Positions 61,010 to 64,000 of a stretch of DNA of 64,000 nt are shown here, in pieces. The stretch spans positions 372,001 to 436,000 of the forward strand of contig NZ_JBMOUD010000002.1 of NCBI RefSeq assembly GCF_049319665.1. The letters run 5' to 3'. The DNA is from JBMOUD01 sp049319665. Its GTDB lineage: Bacteria; Pseudomonadota; Gammaproteobacteria; Enterobacterales; Enterobacteriaceae. How positions within the stretch are numbered: the first letter of the stretch is position 1; each line of letters begins with the position of its first letter. A model generated the notes under the pieces. It made no database searches, was not told the origin of the DNA, and worked only from the letters and a program-made list of their open reading frames with translations. Position numbers and translations under genes: made by a program.

Positions 61010-62935
61010 TTATTGTGATGTGTCAATTTCAAAGGCTTTTGACAGCGTTTCTAGTTCTTCCTGTGCGTCTAGCCAGGTCATTTCAGTCTCTTCCAACGCG
61101 CCTTTTACTTTGATCTGCTGTTGCAGACAGGCGGTGAGATCGGCTTTGCGAGCGCTGTCGTAAATTGCAGAGTCAGCCAGCTTGGCTTCAATCTCAGCCA
61201 GTTCTGCACCCAGTTTATCCAGCTGTTTTTCTAGCTGAGTTATCTGTTTACGCAGCGGCTGTGTTTGATTACGGAAGTCTGCTTCACGACGCTTTTGATC
61301 TTTACGTGACTGAGCGCTGTTCACGCCAGTTTCTTTGGCTGGCGCATCTTGCTGGCTTTCCTGACGCTGAATATCCACCAGCCACTGCTGGTAATCATCC
61401 AAATCACCGTCGAACTGCTCAACTTTGCCGCCGTGTACCAGATAGAGATCATCGGTGGTCGAGCGTAACAGGTGACGGTCGTGCGAGACGACAACCATCG
61501 CGCCTTCGAAGTCGATCAGGGCTTCGGTTAGCGCTTGGCGCATATCTAAATCCAGATGGTTAGTCGGTTCATCGAGCAGCAGCAGGTTAGGGCGCTGCCA
61601 GACGATTAGCGCCAGCACCAGACGGGCTTTTTCACCACCGGAGAAGCGCTCGGTTCTTTCAGTGACTTTATCGCCCTGGAAACCAAAGCCGCCGAGATAA
61701 TCGCGCAATTGTTGCTCGGTTTCTTTAGCGGCTAAGCGAGTCAGATGCTGCAAGGGGGATTCATCGGCGCGTAAAAATTCCAACTGATGCTGGGCGAAGT
61801 AACCCAGTTTGACGCCTTTCGCCAGACCAATATCACCGGACAGCGGCGGCATAGTGCCAGCCAGCAGTTTGATCAGCGTTGATTTACCTGCACCGTTGCG
61901 GCCTAACAACCCAATGCGCGAGCCAGGCACCAGATTGAGCTTAATTGACTCAAGGATGGTGTTGTCACCATAACCGGCGCTGACTTTTTCCATGCGCAAC
62001 AATGGGTCGGGCAGGCTTTCTGGCGAGCGGAAGCTAAAGTGGAATGGGTTATCGACGTGCGCAGGGGCGATAAGCTCCATACGTTCAAGCATTTTGATAC
62101 GACTCTGCGCCTGTTTGGCTTTGGTCGCCTGTGCGCGGAAACGATCAATGTAACTTTGCAGGTGGGCGACTTTTTCTTGCTGATGCTCAAACAGCGACTG
62201 CTGTTGTGCCAGCTTGGTCGCACGTTGACGTTCGAACGACGAGTAGTTGCCGGTATATTCGTTGAGCGTTTGCTGTTCGATATGCAGAATTTTATCGACA
62301 ATGGGATCGAGAAAATCACGGTCGTGGGAAATCAGCACCAGCGTACCGTTGTAGCTTTTCAGCCATTTTTCCAGCCAGATAACCGCATCAAGATCTAAGT
62401 GGTTAGTCGGTTCATCAAGTAATAATAGGTCCGAGCGGCAGATCAGCGCTTGTGCCAGGTTCAGACGCATACGCCAGCCGCCGGAGAATGATTTTACCGG
62501 TTGTTGTAGCTGATTTTGCGTAAAACCTAAGCCACTTAATAAGCTGGCGGCACGTGCGGGAATAGTCCAGGCCTGAATCGCATCAAGTTTGCCGTGGACG
62601 CTGGCAATCGCATGGCCGTCGTCGCGTTCATTGGCCGCCTGTAATTCAGACTCAAGCTGACGAAATTCTCGGTCACCATCGATAACATACTCTATGGCGG
62701 GAACATCGAGAGCAGGCGTTTCCTGATTAACCCAGGCTAATGCCCAGTTATTAGGGAAACTCAGATTGCCAGCATCCGCGCTCATTTCATTTTTTAAAAG
62801 CGAGATGAGTGTCGATTTTCCGCACCCATTTTTACCCACTAAGCCCACTTTTTGGCCGGGGTTAATCGTGGCAGACGCATTGTCCAGCAAGACGTTGGTG
62901 CCACGCCGAATTTGTAACGAGGAGATAACAATCAT
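61010..62935 (-). CDS. yheS: ABC-F protein YheS
   Basis: Soluble ABC-F ATPase that acts on ribosomes (translation factor class). The product has 641 residues. NBD1: Walker A GLVGKNGCGKSTL, signature FSGGWRMRLNLAQ, Walker B LLLDEPTNHLDLD. P-site tRNA-interaction linker with coiled coil (FEHQQEKVAHLQSYIDRFR). NBD2: GLLGRNGAGKSTL, FSGGEKARLVLA, LLLDEPTNHLDLD. Charged C-terminal coiled coil. Divergent from kefG across an ERIC element. Confidence 0.97.
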   Translation of the reverse strand: MIVISSLQIRRGTNVLLDNASATINPGQKVGLVGKNGCGKSTLISLLKNEMSADAGNLSFPNNWALAWVNQETPALDVPAIEYVIDGDREFRQLESELQAANERDDGHAIASVHGKLDAIQAWTIPARAASLLSGLGFTQNQLQQPVKSFSGGWRMRLNLAQALICRSDLLLLDEPTNHLDLDAVIWLEKWLKSYNGTLVLISHDRDFLDPIVDKILHIEQQTLNEYTGNYSSFERQRATKLAQQQSLFEHQQEKVAHLQSYIDRFRAQATKAKQAQSRIKMLERMELIAPAHVDNPFHFSFRSPESLPDPLLRMEKVSAGYGDNTILESIKLNLVPGSRIGLLGRNGAGKSTLIKLLAGTMPPLSGDIGLAKGVKLGYFAQHQLEFLRADESPLQHLTRLAAKETEQQLRDYLGGFGFQGDKVTERTERFSGGEKARLVLALIVWQRPNLLLLDEPTNHLDLDMRQALTEALIDFEGAMVVVSHDRHLLRSTTDDLYLVHGGKVEQFDGDLDDYQQWLVDIQRQESQQDAPAKETGVNSAQSRKDQKRREADFRNQTQPLRKQITQLEKQLDKLGAELAEIEAKLADSAIYDSARKADLTACLQQQIKVKGALEETEMTWLDAQEELETLSKAFEIDTSQ

Positions 62936-62950
62936 AGTGTGCCGTCAGTT

Positions 62951-63077
62951 TATACCCGTCATAATTCGAACTGCAGGGGCGTTGGCTGCTTTCATTCACC
63001 TCAGTCACTTAGTTAACTAAGTTCCTAAGGATTCATTCAATTGCCGTCTACCTGCATCTCGAATTTTTTTGAATATA
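62951..63077 (-). repeat. ERIC element, full length
   Basis: 127 bases matching ERIC read on the complementary strand: TATACCCGTCATAATTCGAA at one end, CGTTGGCTGC, the CACCTCAGTCACTTAG centre and a terminal inverted repeat. Diverged from consensus at one terminus (TGAATATAGA). Lies between yheS and kefG. Confidence 0.85.
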
Positions 63078-63193
63078 GAGTATGTTAAATTGTCATAAAA
63101 TTAGGTTAAACAAGACGCAGTGCGTCCCATTTGTGTATTTGCGAAGCATGGTAACGGAAAAACCGCACCCTGACGACGCTTTGGAGGTTATTG

Positions 63194-63745
63194 ATGTCGC
63201 AGCCACCAAAGGTTTTGCTGCTGTATGCTCACCCCGAGTCACCTGATTCTGTCGCCAACCGCGTGTTATTAGAACAAGCCAATAAGCTTGAGCACGTTAC
63301 TGTGCACGATCTTTATGCTCACTATCCCGATTTTTTTATCGATATTCATCATGAACAGCAGTTGCTACGTGAGCATAAAGTGATTGTTTTTCAATATCCC
63401 CTTTATACCTATAGCTGCCCTGCTTTATTAAAAGAGTGGATGGATCGCGTATTAGAGCGTGGTTTTGCCAGCGGCGCCGGAGGGAATGCCTTGCTTGGAA
63501 AATATTGGCGTTCGGTTGTGACAACAGGGGAGCCGGAAGGCGCTTATAAAATTGGCGGATACAATCGCTATCCGATGACCGACATTCTGCGTCCTTTTGA
63601 GCTGACTGCCGCAATGTGTCATATGCATTGGCTGTCGCCGATGATTATTTATTGGGCGCGCCGCCAGCCGAAAGAGGTGCTGCATAGCCATGCACAGGCT
63701 TACGGTGAATGGCTGCAATCTCCTATACCTCATGGGGGATTGTGA
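63194..63745 (+). CDS. kefG: KefG, ancillary subunit of the KefB potassium efflux system
   Basis: Flavodoxin-fold quinone-reductase-like protein required for full KefB activity, at the cytosolic face of the membrane. The product has 183 residues from the ATG at 63194, after TTTGGAGG; a TTG directly before it would add one Met as annotated in E. coli. YAHPESPDSVANR, FQYPLYTYSCPALLKEWMD and TTGEPEGAYK are family motifs. One base before kefB. Confidence 0.95.
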   Translation: MSQPPKVLLLYAHPESPDSVANRVLLEQANKLEHVTVHDLYAHYPDFFIDIHHEQQLLREHKVIVFQYPLYTYSCPALLKEWMDRVLERGFASGAGGNALLGKYWRSVVTTGEPEGAYKIGGYNRYPMTDILRPFELTAAMCHMHWLSPMIIYWARRQPKEVLHSHAQAYGEWLQSPIPHGGL

Positions 63746-63746
63746 T

Positions 63747-64000
63747 ATGGACGGCACGAATATCGTTACGGCGATTATGATGTTCCTGTTTGCTGCCGTG
63801 GTGGCGGTGCCTATTGCTCAGCGCCTGGGAATTGGTGCGGTATTAGGCTATTTGCTGGCGGGTATCGCCCTTGGCCCCTGGGGCTTAGGTTTTATCCGTG
63901 ATGTGGATGAGATTTTGCACTTCTCCGAACTGGGCGTGGTGTTCCTGATGTTTATCATCGGGCTGGAGCTTAATCCTGGGAAGCTATGGCAATTACGCCG
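63747..64000 (+). CDS. kefB: Glutathione-gated K+ efflux protein KefB (5' part only)
   Basis: The first 84 codons run to the window edge. MDGTNIVTAIMMFLFAAVVA opens the first helix; then RLGIGAVLGYLLAGIALGPW and ELGVVFLMFIIGLELNPGK, the CPA2 antiporter signature. KefB extrudes potassium during electrophile stress and is held shut by glutathione. Operon with kefG. Confidence 0.96.
   Translation, partial: MDGTNIVTAIMMFLFAAVVAVPIAQRLGIGAVLGYLLAGIALGPWGLGFIRDVDEILHFSELGVVFLMFIIGLELNPGKLWQLR

Noticed and set aside
61165..61563. 132-codon ORF opposite yheS
   Set aside because: Antisense shadow of a highly conserved gene.

Overview
The window is a bacterial chromosome segment whose gene order and proteins are those of the Enterobacterales greB-to-kefB core (greB, ompR-envZ, pckA, hslO-hslR-yrfG-igaA, nudE, mrcA, hofMN(OP)Q, aroKB-damX-dam-rpe-gph-trpS, ppiA, pabA, argD, crp, yhfA, prkB, yheU-yheT, yheS, kefGB). 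Core proteins are close to the E. coli sequences as I remember them. The accessory content, ERIC-type repeats and absence of some E. coli neighbours (yhgE, yhfK, nirBDC-cysG, fic) suggest a Hafniaceae- or Yersiniaceae-like genus rather than Escherichia/Salmonella. The genus cannot be fixed from sequence reading alone. No rRNA, tRNA, CRISPR array, prophage or intact IS was seen.

1-7.3 kb: greB (cut by the window edge), an A+T-rich islet with a shortened T6SS-effector-like ORF and an immunity-type lipoprotein, ompR-envZ, a ~0.8 kb non-coding element with nested inverted symmetry, a FitAB-type toxin-antitoxin pair whose PIN toxin has lost acidic residues, and pckA.

7.3-26.2 kb: heat-shock/redox genes, the Rcs brake igaA, nudE, PBP1A, a pilus/DNA-uptake operon in which hofO and hofP are one ORF, then the aroKB-damX-dam-rpe-gph-trpS series. 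DamX has an expanded N-terminal hexapeptide repeat.

26.3-34.3 kb: codA, ppiA, a HerA-like ATPase (YjgR), a HigBA-type toxin-antitoxin pair, pabA, argD preceded by two ArgR boxes, crp and yhfA.

34.3-61 kb: three accessory blocks sit between core genes. Block A (34.3-37.8 kb) is a LysR regulator, an MFS transporter and an M20 amidohydrolase. Block B (38.9-48.2 kb) lies between prkB and yheU, which are neighbours in E. coli. It holds a creatininase-fold hydrolase, a LysR regulator and an ABC importer of the BMP/nucleoside type with a Tat-type binding protein, followed by a cupin, a RutB-like cysteine amidohydrolase and a metal-dependent amidohydrolase/deaminase. It looks like a complete uptake-and-degradation route for a small nitrogen heterocycle of unknown identity and is the best candidate here for an undescribed pathway. 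Block C (49.5-60.9 kb) has a LysE exporter, rcnA/rcnR nickel-cobalt efflux, tauABCD, a CsaA-like protein, a glycerate kinase, and a compact operon of catalase-like protein, cytochrome b561, ECF sigma factor and anti-sigma factor.

61-64 kb: yheS, a full-length ERIC element, kefG and the start of kefB.
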